From Lumbricus terrestris (Eukaryota > Annelida > Clitellata > Crassiclitellata > Lumbricidae): a DNA stretch of 64,000 nt. The notes under the pieces were generated by a model. It had not been told where the DNA came from, did not search any database, and worked only from the letters and a program-made list of their open reading frames with translations. Made by a program: the position numbers and the translations under genes. Below are positions 27,047 through 38,445 of the stretch, piece after piece (the stretch's first letter is position 1; the number at the start of each line of letters is the position of its first letter). The stretch covers positions 14,211,932 to 14,275,931 of the forward strand of contig OX457037.1 of the NCBI GenBank assembly GCA_949752735.1, read 5' to 3'.

Positions 27047-28655
27047 TATTACTATTGCCCAGTTTGTTAATTACCATAGCTATTTCCCCTTGCAGATTCC
27101 ATATTCAGTCTGTTGTTTCTGTATTTAATATTCTATTCCTCTATGGGGTGCCATATCTGCTTAATTGGCATCACTTCTATTTCTAATTCAGATTGCTAAA
27201 ATGACAACCTGTTCAATATGCACTGTAACTTCAATTTGGTTAGTTGGTGAAGCTGAAAGTGACAACAATTTAGAGCGACTTGTTTCTTTGCAATTTCCCC
27301 CTTATCTTGAGCAATCGGGCCTTCTACCTCCCAGACAATCTGGCTTTAGAGCTCACCACTCGACTGAAACTGCTCTTCTTTCTCTTCTTTCTGACATCTA
27401 TTCTGCTATGGATAAATCACAGGTTACTCTTCTGGCTCTCTTTGATGCATCTTCAGCATTTGATATGGTAGACCATGATATTCTACTACATCGTCTTGAA
27501 ACTTATTTTGGTCTTAGTGGCCTTCCTCTTCTTTGGTTTCGTTCATATCTTACTGACCGTACCCAAATGGTTATACTAGATGATTCTCGCGCCTCATGGG
27601 TTCCTGTTAAATTTGGAGTTCCTCAAGGATCCGTACTAGGTCCACTTCTTTATATCTTGTTTACAGCTGATATCCCTCTTCTCTTTGCTAAACACTCAGC
27701 CTCTGGTCACCTTTATGCTGATGATGTTCAAATTTTTGTTCATGGCTCCTCTTCCCAACAACTTGCTCTCTGTCAGTCTATTGAATCTCTTTCTGCTGAT
27801 CTCAATTGTTGGATGTCCTCAAATCGTCTTTCGCTCAACTTTTCCAAGACTCAGTTGATCTGGTTGGGCACCCGTCAACAGCTTAACAAGCTTGATTACG
27901 TTTTACTTGCCAAGTACTTTCCTCAATTTACTTTGTGACAAATGTCCGTGACCTGGGTGTTACTATTGACAATACTCTTTCCTTCTCTACACATATTTCT
28001 AATATTTCTCGGTCCAGTTTCTATCATCTGCGACGTTTACGTGCCATTAGGCGATCTGTCTCTTCATCGATTTTTTCTTCTATGGTCCAAGCCTTCATCT
28101 GTTCCCGCATTGACTATTGTAACTCGTTACTCATTGGCCTACCTAAACTCCGCCTGGCTCCTCTTCAATCGGTACTTGATGCATCTGCACGTTTGATTGC
28201 CCGCCTTCCTCGTTTCTCTCACATTTCGACTTTCATGACTGAGCACCTTCACTGGCTTCCTTTGACCGCCCGGATTCAATATAAAATTCTTTTTCTTACC
28301 TATAAGATGTTTTTGGGTCAAGCGCCTCGCTACCTTTGTGATCTTATTAGTAAGCCTTTCTCTGCTACCGTTGGACGTCCTCTCCGCTCTTTAGACCGTC
28401 ATGATCTTCTTGTACCACGATCTCGGACTGCCACAGCCCAACATCGCGCCTTTGCCTCTGTCTGCCCTTTACTGTGGAATGGCGTTCCTTCTATTATTCG
28501 TTCCCAGATTTTGTCTGGAGGATTTACTTTTTCTGCCCGTTGTCTTAAGACTTTTCTTTTTCCAAGAGTTCTTCTCACTGGGAGCGCCTCTGATTAGGTT
28601 GTACTGTGAGAGGCGCTTTATAAATCCCAAAATAGAATAGAATAGAATAGAACAA
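27047..28655 (+). mobile_element. 5'-truncated L2-like LINE
   Basis: The recognisable reverse transcriptase starts near 27270 and the element ends with AGAGGCGCTTTATAAAT followed by (AATAG)n at 28620-28655. The stretch 27047-27260 has no family match. The 3' end GGGAGCGCCTCTGATTAGG resembles those at 37470 and in the SINE at 6362. It sits inside hAT-like element C next to the Polinton. Confidence 0.8.
27249..28597 (+). pseudogene. LINE reverse transcriptase (L2-like), one frameshift
   Basis: Copies element RNA into DNA at the target site. RT fingers/palm: LPPRQSGFRAHHSTETALL, ALFDASSAFDMVDHDILLHR (motif A), GVPQGSVLGPLLYILFTADI (motif B), HLYADDVQIF (motif C, YADD), then LNCWMSSNRLSLNFSKTQLI. 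The frame stops at 27938 and resumes in an overlapping frame from 27935: VRDLGVTIDNTLSFSTHI, LDASARLIARLPRFSHIS, LHWLPLTARIQYKI. The endonuclease half is missing, as is usual for 5'-truncated copies. Confidence 0.9.
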
Positions 28656-30187
28656 TTTCCCAACTAAACAACGTGTGCTCAGAAACTTTTCCACTCCGAC
28701 AAACTAAAAAAAACTGTTCAAGAAAGTACCAAACTGGCATCATTGGCTGTGATGTAAATATGAAACCGAGCAAGAATACCAACCTATCAGCCACATTTAG
28801 CTTCCAAAATGAAGGCATTGAATGCTGAATATAACTTGACCAAGAAAAAGAAAGCAAGAGCTTCTGATTTGCATCGGGGTAGAGAGTGAATTTACTGTGA
28901 AACTAAATAAACTCTTTGACATTGTGTACAGTGATGTGGACAATCTGGTCACAATTATTGATGAACATAAGCTTTTTTTTGGATAAGAAGCTTTCAAAGC
29001 AAGAACGAAGGCAGCAGCGCAGAGCAATTATACCAAAGACAGAAAGACCACAAAGAAGCAAGGAAAAGCGTGCATGGCACAGCACCAAGTCAAAAGACCC
29101 AAACTAATTAATTATAGGGAGCGTGAATGTTGTGATGCAGAGTCTGATTATAAAGTAGAAATGTCTATATATCACAGGAAGCAAATGTTTTACCCAGCTG
29201 ACAGTTCCACTAGTGATACTGAGTCTGAAAGTGACAGTAAGTGTCAACGATGCATTACACAATAAAAATGCCGTCATCATAATTATGACGTTTCATCGAC
29301 TCTTGACCACATTTAAACATTTCAGAAAAAAATTCACCATATTGGATCAAGCAGTGCTCTGACATAAAAAAAGATGGTGCCAAAAGCTGCAATGAAAAGG
29401 TAAAGAACCAGCTGTACTGCCTTGGACCCGAAGTTGTGCGACTATCACTGTTTTCTGCTAGGGTTTTAAGAGAAAAGTCAATGGCTCAATCAAGATTCGA
29501 AGTGGAAGGGATTGGAGCAACATGCAAGCAGTTGAAGAACAAGACATTGCATGGACCTCCTCTTCAACTGCTTCTTTGAAATCTCTTGGAATTGATATAG
29601 ACGATTGGCCAATCAACGACTCAGATCTATTGCTAACTATTGGTATAGTTGTCACCAAGTCGCTGAAAGTTGTTTATGATTCAGCAGAGAGCTCAGTGGA
29701 TTTGATGAGCTCATTTAACCAATTGATAACAAAATCAGAACAAGAAATGCAAAAGTTAAAACAGATTGTTGAAGATAACAGGAAGCGAATAACAGATTCT
29801 AGCAAGAAGACACTAAAGTCTTACAGTCTTCGGTAGCTTAATTATAAGATATCACAGCGTTCGTGGACTTGATTCGATAATCAATATGGAAGCAGTGAGA
29901 CCTTAATTGCTTATTTAGTCATGTGACACTTGTGATTGAAGGTCAAGACCATCTGAATCCCCTTTGATTAAAACAATAATTTGATCTCTGACAATTTTAT
30001 TTCTTTATTCACAGCTGCAGTCCACTATTAGATTGCATTCGTGAAATATTTTTCTAGATTGAAATGAGCACCACCCAAATATTGACACAGAGACTTGAAA
30101 GTTTGCATAAAATTTTATCTAGGTAAAAGTAACAACATGAGAGGGTGAGCAAAGAAAAATTCCACAAAAACTTTTTTGGACACCCCT
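28656..30187 (+). other. Right remnant of element C with decayed coding sequence
   Basis: Includes short acidic or basic ORFs (28916-29107, 29074-29265) and the better segment at 29522-29836; ends GGACACCCCTA at 30187. No intact gene. Confidence 0.45.
29522..29836 (+). pseudogene. Element C ORF remnant (coiled C-terminal segment)
   Basis: 104 residues with a stretch VVYDSAESSVDLMSSFNQLI followed by EQEMQKLKQIVEDNRKRITD. Layout equals the VVNDITKRGVALM...NNEDQMQSLL segment of element B and the NDTAERG segment of element A, so all three carry relics of one protein. Family uncharacterised as far as I recall. Confidence 0.4.
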
Positions 30188-30315
30188 AACATGCATAAAT
30201 ACATGCATACATACATACATGTACATACATACATACATACATACATACATACATACATACATGCATCCATACATACATACATGCATACATACATGTCATA
30301 CATACATACATACAT
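30188..30315. repeat. (CATA)n microsatellite, second block
   Basis: CATA repeats between element C and the LTR retrotransposon; the last four bases (ACAT, 30312-30315) are the LTR element's target duplicate. Confidence 0.93.
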
Positions 30316-30627
30316 TGTTAGGAGTGAGGCCTTAGGACTTTACTAGTCGCTAGAGGATGTACGGTAGTACGGTACTAGTCGTTAGAGGGCGTACTGTAAG
30401 AATTGTTAATCGCTAGGAGATGTCACGTGACTGTCTCGTTTGAGAGAGGAGAGGAGAGTTGCCGCTGAACTTTCGTGCCGAGGAGAACTATACCTAACTT
30501 CGTTATGAGTTTGTCATTGAGTTGACTTTGTCACTTCTATGAGATTTATGTTGAATTAGAGTTTAAACATTCGACGTTGGTCTTTCTAGTTCAATTCGTT
30601 TCATCCCCTAGACAACGATGCTCCACA
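30316..30627 (+). repeat. 5' LTR
   Basis: Begins TGTTAGGAGTGAGG and ends GATGCTCCACA. Same length as the 3' LTR. Contains internal near-repeats TACTAGTCG(C/T)TAGAGG. Confidence 0.93.
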
Positions 30628-30628
30628 T

Positions 30629-31597
30629 ATGGGGGCTCGTCTAAAGAGCGGCGAAAAGGTGCGTGTGGACAGGGAGCTTCAGCGACAGCACGTGCTGCGG
30701 AGGTGTCAGTGGAACTGTTCATGGCGGTTGGTTGTTTCGTCGGAGAAATATGGTTCAAATACGGATAAAAGGGGAACTGTGGTGAGTCCTCAAGGTTATT
30801 GCAACAGTTATTGGATAAATGGTCGAAAACTTTGGACGAACGGAAGGTTTGAGACGACGGAGGAAAGTCACGTGGGCGGCGTTGAAGGTCAGCCTATGCA
30901 TCAGCCGTCGCATGGTTGGTTGCAGGAGTCACGTGGTCGGCGCCAGAGTCGAGGTCGGGACGGCTGTACCTGTCTGTTCGGTCGGTGTTCTTGTCCGGAG
31001 TCACGTGAGTCGTCGACGGTTGACCTGACCTGTGGGGTCGACGGTTTCGGTGGCGGGATTCAGCGAGGTGCGTTGTTAGGGCCTTCTTCGGGGTCAGTGC
31101 CTTCTTCATCGCGGTGTCGTCGGTTCCGGGGCCGTGGAGTCTTCGCCAGTGGTCCGATCATGGGTCAGCGACGGGCGAACGAAAATACTCTGGGTGTCAT
31201 GGAGGCGGCGCCTGAGTGTTTCGGCGCTACTGCTACCGTTCGTATGGGTGTCATGGAGGCGGCGCCTGAGTGTTTCGTCGCTAATGATACCGTTCGTCGG
31301 GGTGTCATGGGTCAGCGACGGGCGAACGAAAATACTCTGGGTGTCATGGAGGCGGCGCCTGAGTGTTTCGGCGCTACTGCTACCGTTCGTATGGGTGTCA
31401 TGGAGGCGGCGCCTGGGTGTTTCGTGGATGGAGATGACGTGGACGTGGTGGCGAGTATGGATCGGCTCAGTTTCGCGGGTGTTGGAATTGGTCGGTCGCG
31501 AAGGCGGGAACTACAGTGTGCCATCGTCAGACCCGGTCGCTTTGGGTGTGAGTGTTGTCGGCCGCCACAAGCACGATATAGTGGACGACCAGGATAG
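30629..31597 (+). other. Open frame inside the LTR element, coding status doubtful
   Basis: 322-codon frame whose first ATG overlaps the PBS. It encodes repeated VMEAAPECFGATATVR-type segments from the 147-bp repeat (49 codons, so it stays in frame). Other frames are open too because the region is G-rich. No similarity to Gag or Pol. Confidence 0.3.
30630..30641 (+). other. Primer-binding site, tRNA-Pro type
   Basis: TGGGGGCTCGTC follows the LTR after a 2-bp spacer. It equals the first 12 bases of the tRNA-Pro PBS known from murine gammaretroviruses; the remaining six positions do not match. Confidence 0.7.
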
Positions 31598-32636
31598 GCA
31601 TGAGTCTGCTGGTTCTTATGATTAATGTGATATTTTGTTGTGGGATGTATACATTGTTCATACATGTAATTTGTTGGTATTTGGAAATTGGATTGTATGG
31701 ACTTTGTGTAATTGATGGTGCTGAGGTATTGGACAAATGGTATTGGTGATGGCTGGTGGATTTCCGGATGGTTATTATGGCGGATAAAATAAAAATGGTG
31801 GTGGTGGATTGGAGATGTCTTTGGCTGGGTTTCTGGAAGTAATTTTGTTGTGGACTTTGGCTTGGCAACTTGATGGTCTGGAATCTTGGATTGTATGGAC
31901 TTTTGAAATATGATGGTACGATGGTTCTCTGGTGTATCGGTATGTGATGTTTATTTTATAGAAATTTGGAACTTAGAAAAAAGCTGGTGATGTTTAAAAA
32001 ATTTTTTTAGTTGATGTGACTGAATGAATTGTCGTTGTGTATAGCTGTGACATAGGCGTAGTCGTCATGGATTTTGTATAGTGAGTGACAGTTTGCTTTC
32101 GTAGGGCGATTGTTGACAGTTCAGTGTTATCTTTAAGTTTCAGTTATGGCGCTCTGTTGATTAGCTGTGCGTGTGTATGGTGATGTTTGGTGACTGAGTG
32201 GATGTCGTTGTTCCGGATGTGCAGTGTTGTTGCATGTCTGTTGGCCTGTCAGGTGTACGTGTGTTGTGAGTGGTAGGTTCGTAGGCCCTTGCCTTTTTGG
32301 GGTAGTTGGGGTGGACCTTACTAGGTAATTCACGGGATTTCGGTGCTTTGGGCATGTGTTTTTTTGAGCTGTTGCCGTGTGATTAAGCGGTGTTGACCCT
32401 GTGGGTTTTTGGTAGCTCTTGTATTTACGGACTGTGTTTCCGTTTGGGCTTGATTGCCTGTTGATGTCGCCTGTTGGTGATTTTGAGTCATGCTGTCATT
32501 GTACGGTATTTAGTGAGTTTCTGGTGAGGTGTTGGGTGCTGGAGGTGTTGACTGGCAGGTTATGTGATCCCTCAGGTGGTAGTATAAAAAAAAATATGGC
32601 TCCCTTATTTTTTTTTTACTGTGAGGGATGGGGATA

Positions 32637-32948
32637 TGTTAGGAGTGAGGCCTTAGGACGTTACTAGTCGCTAGAGGATGTACGGTAGTACGGTACTAGT
32701 CGTTAGAGGGCGTACTGTAAGAATTGTTAATCGCTAGGAGATGTCACGTGACTGTCTCGTTTGAGAGAGGAGAGGAGAGTTGCCGCTGAACTTTCGTGCC
32801 GAGGAGAACTATACCTAACTTCGTTATGAGTTTGGCATTGAGTTGAATTTGTCACTTCTATGAGATTTATGTTGAATTAGAGTTTAAACATTCGACGTTG
32901 GTCTTTCTAGTTCAATTCGTTTCATCCCCTAGACAACGATGCTCCACA
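32637..32948 (+). repeat. 3' LTR
   Basis: Second 312-bp LTR, about 99% identical to the 5' copy by eye. Confidence 0.93.
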
Positions 32949-33154
32949 ACATACATACATACATACATACATACATACATACAAACATACATACATACAT
33001 ACATACATACATACATACATACATACATACATACATACATACATACATACATACATACATACATACATACATACATACATACATACATACATACATACAT
33101 ACATACATACATACATACATACATACATACATACATACATACATACATACATAC
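32949..33154. repeat. (CATA)n microsatellite, third block
   Basis: Almost uninterrupted CATA repeats directly after the 3' LTR. Confidence 0.95.
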
Positions 33155-33558
33155 TGTAAGCTGATTTTGTATTGCAGTTGTGTAACTAAAAGCATAGTGA
33201 ACACTCACCCGTCGAGATCCGAATCAACATCCGGAATAGCAGATAACCGTCTTTTAAAAAGAATGAGCTAGTCTCTGGATCAGGAAGGCATGGCAAACCT
33301 GAACGAGTCTGCGAATACTGCCCTTGACCGGGCTCGTCTCTTATCTTCTCAGGCACACACGCGGGAGATTGTTTGCTAGCACCATATTCTCTTTATTCAA
33401 CAATCCGGTTGACAGACCGCAACCGGTGACAATGTGCAATTATGCAGTTTAAACAATTCACAAGACGGAGATCACAGAATACACAAATCTTAACTATTCT
33501 TACTGAGCAGACAGCCTGCAATAATTATTATCCTAGGTCTGCGCCTGTCCGACGAAGT
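33155..33558. other. Unassigned sequence
   Basis: No gene or repeat boundary recognised apart from flanking microsatellite and the retroelement ORF that follows. Confidence 0.3.
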
Positions 33559-34112
33559 GATAGGCCTAAGTATTTCGGTTGGAATGCGACTCGGAACAAC
33601 CCTGTGCGAACCACACCTGTGTCACTGCACATGGCGAAAGAGTCGATAACAGAGGACTTCACGGTCTGGCATGCAAGAAAAACGCCGGCAGACAACAACG
33701 CCACAACATGATGAACGATATAATAGTATGGCGCTCCTTAAGAAGAGCAAAATATGCCACCCCAGAAAGAACCGTTAGGGCTCACCAGGGAAGACGGAAA
33801 ACGGCCAGACGGTGTGAAACTTATTCCGTGGTCATGTGGACGATGCCTCGCTTGGGACGTGACGGTGTCAGACACGTTTCTAGCATCGCATCGGGCAACA
33901 ACATCAACAAGAGCAGGTGAGGCCGCAAACCGGGCAGCCGTCGCCAAAAGATTGAAATACGCCGCAATCACCCGAAGACATGCCGTTGTAGTGGTGGCAT
34001 TGGAATCCAGCGGTTCATGCAGTTCAGAAGGACTCAATTTTGTGTTAGACTTGGGACGTAGGTTAACCGAGGCGACACAGAACAGACTCGAGACAAGCTA
34101 CCTATTTTAGAG
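33559..34112 (+). pseudogene. Non-LTR retroelement C-terminal module, copy 1
   Basis: Across frameshifts: LTREDGKRPDGVKLIPWSCG, CLAWDVTVSDTFLASH, AGEAANRAAVAKRLKY, VVVALESSGSC and LDLGRRLTEAT. The RPDG...WDVTV arrangement resembles the PD-(D/E)xK core of restriction-like endonucleases at the C-terminus of R2/NeSL-type non-LTR elements. This exact protein is common in cnidarian and echinoderm genomes as an uncharacterised ORF. No RT is present here. Confidence 0.6.
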
Positions 34113-34165
34113 AATATCGGTAGCAGTCCAACGAGAGAACGCCATCTGCTTCTCTTCCGCATTGC

Positions 34166-34179
34166 CTTTGTAACAATGC

Positions 34180-34251
<72 letters not shown>

Positions 34252-34287
34252 TATTATTATTATTATTATTATAGTAATAATAATAGT

Positions 34288-34385
<98 letters not shown>

Positions 34386-34458
34386 TAAGAAGAAGAAGAA
34401 GAAGAAGACTAATAACAATAACAACAACAACAGCAGCAGCAACAACAACAACAACAGC

Positions 34459-34511
<53 letters not shown>

Positions 34512-34530
34512 GAAGAAGAAGAAGAAGAAG

Positions 34531-34561
<31 letters not shown>

Positions 34562-34599
34562 GCAGCAGCAGCAGCAACCACAACAACAACAACAAAGAC

Positions 34600-34643
<44 letters not shown>

Positions 34644-34725
34644 TAATAATAATAATGATAATAACAATAACAATAACAATAACAATAACAATAACAATAA
34701 CAATAACAATAACAATAACAATAAC

Positions 34726-34818
<93 letters not shown>
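34166..34818. repeat. Large (TAA)n compound microsatellite
   Basis: About 650 bp of AAT repeats interrupted by AAG, AAC, AGC and AATAAC blocks. The poly-I, poly-L and poly-N frames here are artefacts. Confidence 0.97.
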
Positions 34819-35507
34819 CGAACAGAATGGTCTACATGGATTATCTTGCAACAAAGGAGCTGGAAGGCAACAACGTCATCGGATGATCAATGACGTTCTT
34901 TGGCGCGCATTCGTAAGAGCCAAAATACCAGCCATAAAGGAGCCGAATGGTCTTTCCCGATCTGATGGCAAAAGACCAGATGGAGTAACCATTATTCCCT
35001 GGCACAGAGGTCTTTGCTTGGCGTGGGATGTTACGGTACCAGATACATTCGCAACATCGTACAGGCATTTAACATCAGAAAATGCAGGTGCCGCGGCGGA
35101 AAGAGCAGCCCGTAACAAGGAAAGCAAATATGCAGACATTGCAAGATCGCATCATTTCGTCCCTATTGCAGTCGAAACTGGAGGAAGTTGGGATGGAGAT
35201 TCTGGAGGATTCAGTCGAAACTGGAGGAAGTTGGGATGGAGATTCTCTTCAATTTGTACAAGAACTAGGACGAAAGATCTCAGCAGCCAAAGGTGACCAG
35301 CGTGAGACCAGCCATCTGCTCCAGCGCCTATCAGTCGCCCTGCAAATCGGAAACTCTGTGTCGATTTTAGGAACAACTGACTCAAACAGTCAAGACTCCT
35401 GGAAGTCTTGGTCTGAATGACTACTTTACCTAATGCTCAAAAGGAGCATAGTCATTAGCTTGTAAATGACTTTGTCATTGTCTTTGGAAAAAAATAAATG
35501 TGTGTTC
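34819..35507 (+). pseudogene. Non-LTR retroelement C-terminal module, copy 2, with 3' UTR
   Basis: RINDVLWRAF-like start, then KEPNGLSRSDGKRPDGVTII, PWHRGLCLAWDVTVPDTFAT, AGAAAERAARNKESKY, and in the next frame VPIAVETGGSWDGD (a ~48-bp segment is duplicated at 35172-35250), LGRKISAAKGD, HLLQRLSVALQIGNSVS. The 3' UTR has GTAAATGACTTTGTCATTGT and runs into (TAA)n. Better preserved than copy 1 but frame-broken. Confidence 0.65.
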
Positions 35508-35718
<211 letters not shown>

Positions 35719-36129
35719 GGAGCATAGACATTAGAGTGGTCCATCTTACCATGCAAAAAAATGAAAGTTCAAATATCAAATTGGGTCACAGTTGTCCTTG
35801 TTCCTATACACCAAGGGAGCTTACATGCCAAAAATTAGAAGGATTCGATTATATTTAGAGGTGACTCAAACTTGAACATTTTTTTCTGGCATTGGAATTG
35901 CCACACGCAGGCTAAGGCTGCAGCTGCACAGGATTTTTATTCAGCCGAGGTACCTCTCCTTTGCACTGCGATGGCAAACGTTAACTAGAATTTGTCCAGA
36001 CCATTCTGAATGTGTTTCTGGAGCTGGAGAGAAAAGTTTCTTGTAGTTTTTAAGTTTACTAGACAATTGAAAACAACAAGTTAATGCCTGTCTTCAAATG
36101 TCGGATGATCGGAATCGGAAGCAGATTAT

Positions 36130-36617
36130 TATATGGGTTTGTATTTGATAAAACGGCTTCAAGAGACTTGCACATGTACAGTTGTACACTTATCTAACAG
36201 ACACTCAATGAGGAGCCACTGCTGTGTGCTCGCATCTATGAAATCCAGTGGTTATCTTTACTTCAACACCCTCGGAACAACCAGGGGTCCAGATGTAGGC
36301 TCGTTCAAACGATTTATGTGAAAAACCAACACCAGCGTGAAGATTACGACGAGCTTCTGCAATTATCGCATGTCATCCTTCTTGATAGGTGTTTTAGAGG
36401 AGAAGTGCAATTTCGTTTCCAGCTTCTGGGGCAGTACACTATGCAACACCGTTCACCAACTTCTAGCAAAATCCTCAAAAATCAAATGACTCTCCGCATT
36501 TGGGATGAAAAAGTTTTAACAGATCTAGTGTCAGCCTTTTCCCCTCTCTTTTCTATGGAATATGGTCATGAATCTTGCTTGGACAAGAGAGAGCTCCAAA
36601 CAATAATTATTATTTGA
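36130..36617 (+). pseudogene. Element D ORF remnant
   Basis: Two overlapping frames give LYFNTLGTTRGPDVGSFKRF then REDYDELLQLSHVILLDRCF, GEVQFRFQLLGQYTMQHRSP and VLTDLVSAFSPLF. The order matches a widespread uncharacterised transposon protein I recall (RGPDxxxFK, REDYxELLxL, FRxPGAMHHARWM), here mutated. No intact catalytic motif. Confidence 0.45.
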
Positions 36618-37189
36618 CACTGTTCAACTAGTCAGAACTTAACATTTGCAACGTTGTTGTGCAGAATGCTGCCACAACCGCTTTCAAGAGACACCTGGTC
36701 TTTTTGAACCCGCGTGGATGTGATTTAATGCAAAGACCACCTTGGTTACGAAGCTCAAATGTTCTGAAAAGAATATAGCATCAAACGGAATTGAATGCAA
36801 AATGTTGAACTTTGGAAATCATAATTATGTGACATTGGGACAAGCCGAAGACCTTGACTCATCGACATAATGATCATTGCCAGCAAGTGGCTGGCAGATG
36901 AGGCTTAGGCTTTCTTCTCGACGCCACCACACTTTGGCAGTTGCATTCAATTTATATCATATTGGAAGACAAAGCCAGGCAGATTAAAGTAATAAATTAG
37001 GCCCACAGCGCAGAAAAGGATATTGCTTTCATCCAGATATTCAACTCTTCTGTGACAAGAGTCGAGAATCGAAGACAATACCTTTGTCAAGCCATTCCGG
37101 AGCCATAAAAGTCTCTCTAGAGGAACATATCAATAAAGACTTGTTTTAATGGCGATCTTATTATCTTTGAACTTACTAAACAGTTAGCA

Positions 37190-37540
37190 CTAAATATATG
37201 GCGCTGCCAGCTAGGTCTTGCTCCATCTTACCTACTCGATCTTTGTCGGCCTGTGTTAAGTGCTCGGACTGGTCGGTCCCTACGCTCGGCTGTTAGGGAA
37301 GTACTCTTTGTCCCATTTGCTCGTACCTCCACCATGCAGAGTCGTGCTTTTTCTGTGGTTGGCCCAGTGGTATGGAATGCCCTCCCACTTGAGCTGCGCC
37401 TGTTCCCTAGATCACTCTCTGACACATTCTATAAGCACTTAAAAACTGTTCTGTTTGTCCGTACGGGAGTCGGGAGCGCCTCTGAGTAGTTTCCTTGAAG
37501 AGGCGCTATATAAATACTTGAATGAATGAATGAATGAAAT
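37190..37540 (+). pseudogene. L2-like LINE 3' fragment
   Basis: Coding text TGRSLRSAVREVLFVPFART, QSRAFSVVGPVVWNALPLEL, TFYKHLKTVLFV is the C-terminus after the RT domain. The 3' UTR is CGGGAGCGCCTCTGAGTAG, AGGCGCTATATAAATACT and a (TGAA)n tail. GCGCTATATAAAT plus (TGAA)n is the classic L2 end. Confidence 0.85.
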
Positions 37541-37773
37541 AGTTATTTGCTTTTGGTCTTGTTTCAAAACACTTTTGGGTCATAAATGCAATATACTACA
37601 TTATGACGAAATTTTCGAAGAAACAAAATTGTCGTTCAAAATTGAGTCACCCCTAGATATTCTTCAAATGACACCAAAATTGGCTCAAATACTAGGCCTA
37701 TCTGAAGTGAATGGAACAAGAACACATGTGACCCAAATTAATTTTCGACATTTTGTCTTTTTGGACCACTCTA

Positions 37774-37847
37774 ATAGACATAGAGTATAAAGCATAGAGT
37801 ATAGAGCATAGACATTTAGCCTGTAAATGACTTTGTCATTGTCTTTG

Positions 37848-37915
<68 letters not shown>

Positions 37916-37975
37916 TACCTCGGGTAAAAAAAAATAATAACTACCTCGGGTAAAAAAAAAATAAAAAATAATAAA

Positions 37976-38033
<58 letters not shown>

Positions 38034-38040
38034 GTAATAG
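37774..38040. repeat. Non-LTR 3' tail and (TAA)n microsatellite
   Basis: Duplicated 3' UTR text followed by (TAA)n with two ACTACCTCGGG inserts, also seen at 59451-59463 in inverted form. Confidence 0.85.
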
Positions 38041-38437
38041 TTATGGCCAGTGTAGTCTGGCCCCACTAAAAGTCGCCGGATCCCTGGGCGTTTGCTCCAT
38101 TACCCCTCCCCCACCTCTCGGCGGGCCTGCTTGTATGCATCGTGTTGCTTCTCAGAATTTTAAAAGCGCCTCTCAAAGTAGTCTAATCACTCTTCAAAGA
38201 CACTTTCAGCCCCGTGAAAATTGGAAGGGCATTATGCAACGATGGCAGTAGGGTGTAACCCAACAAAATGTTACAGGGAATTATGGCGGACCGCTATTCC
38301 GCATGTAAGGAAAGTCGCGATACTAGGCCATAGCAGTCGCTGCCCTCGGAACTAGGACATCAAAATATTATGTGGCTACATATTTGCCTGTGGCCGGTCG
38401 GTATGCAAATATAATATGGGTAGCCTACCCTCTACAT
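38041..38437. other. Unassigned sequence
   Basis: I see nothing beyond C-rich low-complexity text near 38100; no ORF of interest. Confidence 0.3.
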
Positions 38438-38445
38438 ATGAACAT

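Larger units (their letters stand above)
8374..30187. mobile_element. hAT-like element C interrupted by the Polinton and a LINE
   Basis: Left end TAGGGTGGTCATTAAAAA (8374), right end GGACACCCCTA (30187). The ends resemble each other moderately over ~45 bp and resemble other TAGGGT/TAGAGT ends in this window. Both sides border CATA repeat, but no exact TSD is visible, perhaps because the microsatellite slipped. The own sequence is limited to 8374-8989 and about 28656-30187; the rest is Polinton and LINE. Confidence 0.45.
30316..32948 (+). mobile_element. Young non-autonomous LTR retrotransposon (2.63 kb)
   Basis: Two 312-bp LTRs (30316-30627, 32637-32948), TG...CA ends, differing at about three positions. 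4-bp TSD ACAT (30312-30315, 32949-32952). PBS at 30630-30641 and purine tract GAGGGATGGGGA at 32623-32634. The internal ~2 kb has no gag, protease, RT or integrase motif. It is G/T-skewed on this strand and contains a 147-bp tandem repeat (31160 onward). Confidence 0.92.
35732..37773. mobile_element. hAT-like element D (TAGAGTGGTCC ends)
   Basis: Exact 8-bp TSD ATAGACAT (35724-35731, 37774-37781). Ends TAGAGTGGTCC and GGACCACTCTA. The TSD fits the hAT consensus nTnnnnAn. It interrupts the 3' UTR of a non-LTR element whose GTAAATGACTTTGTCATTGT motif recurs at 37814-37834. Contains a decayed ORF and an L2-like LINE fragment. Confidence 0.88.

Noticed and set aside
34102..35300. Poly-Ile, poly-Leu and poly-Asn ORFs up to 250 codons
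   Set aside because: Translations of (TAA)n microsatellite; same for 35466-35779.
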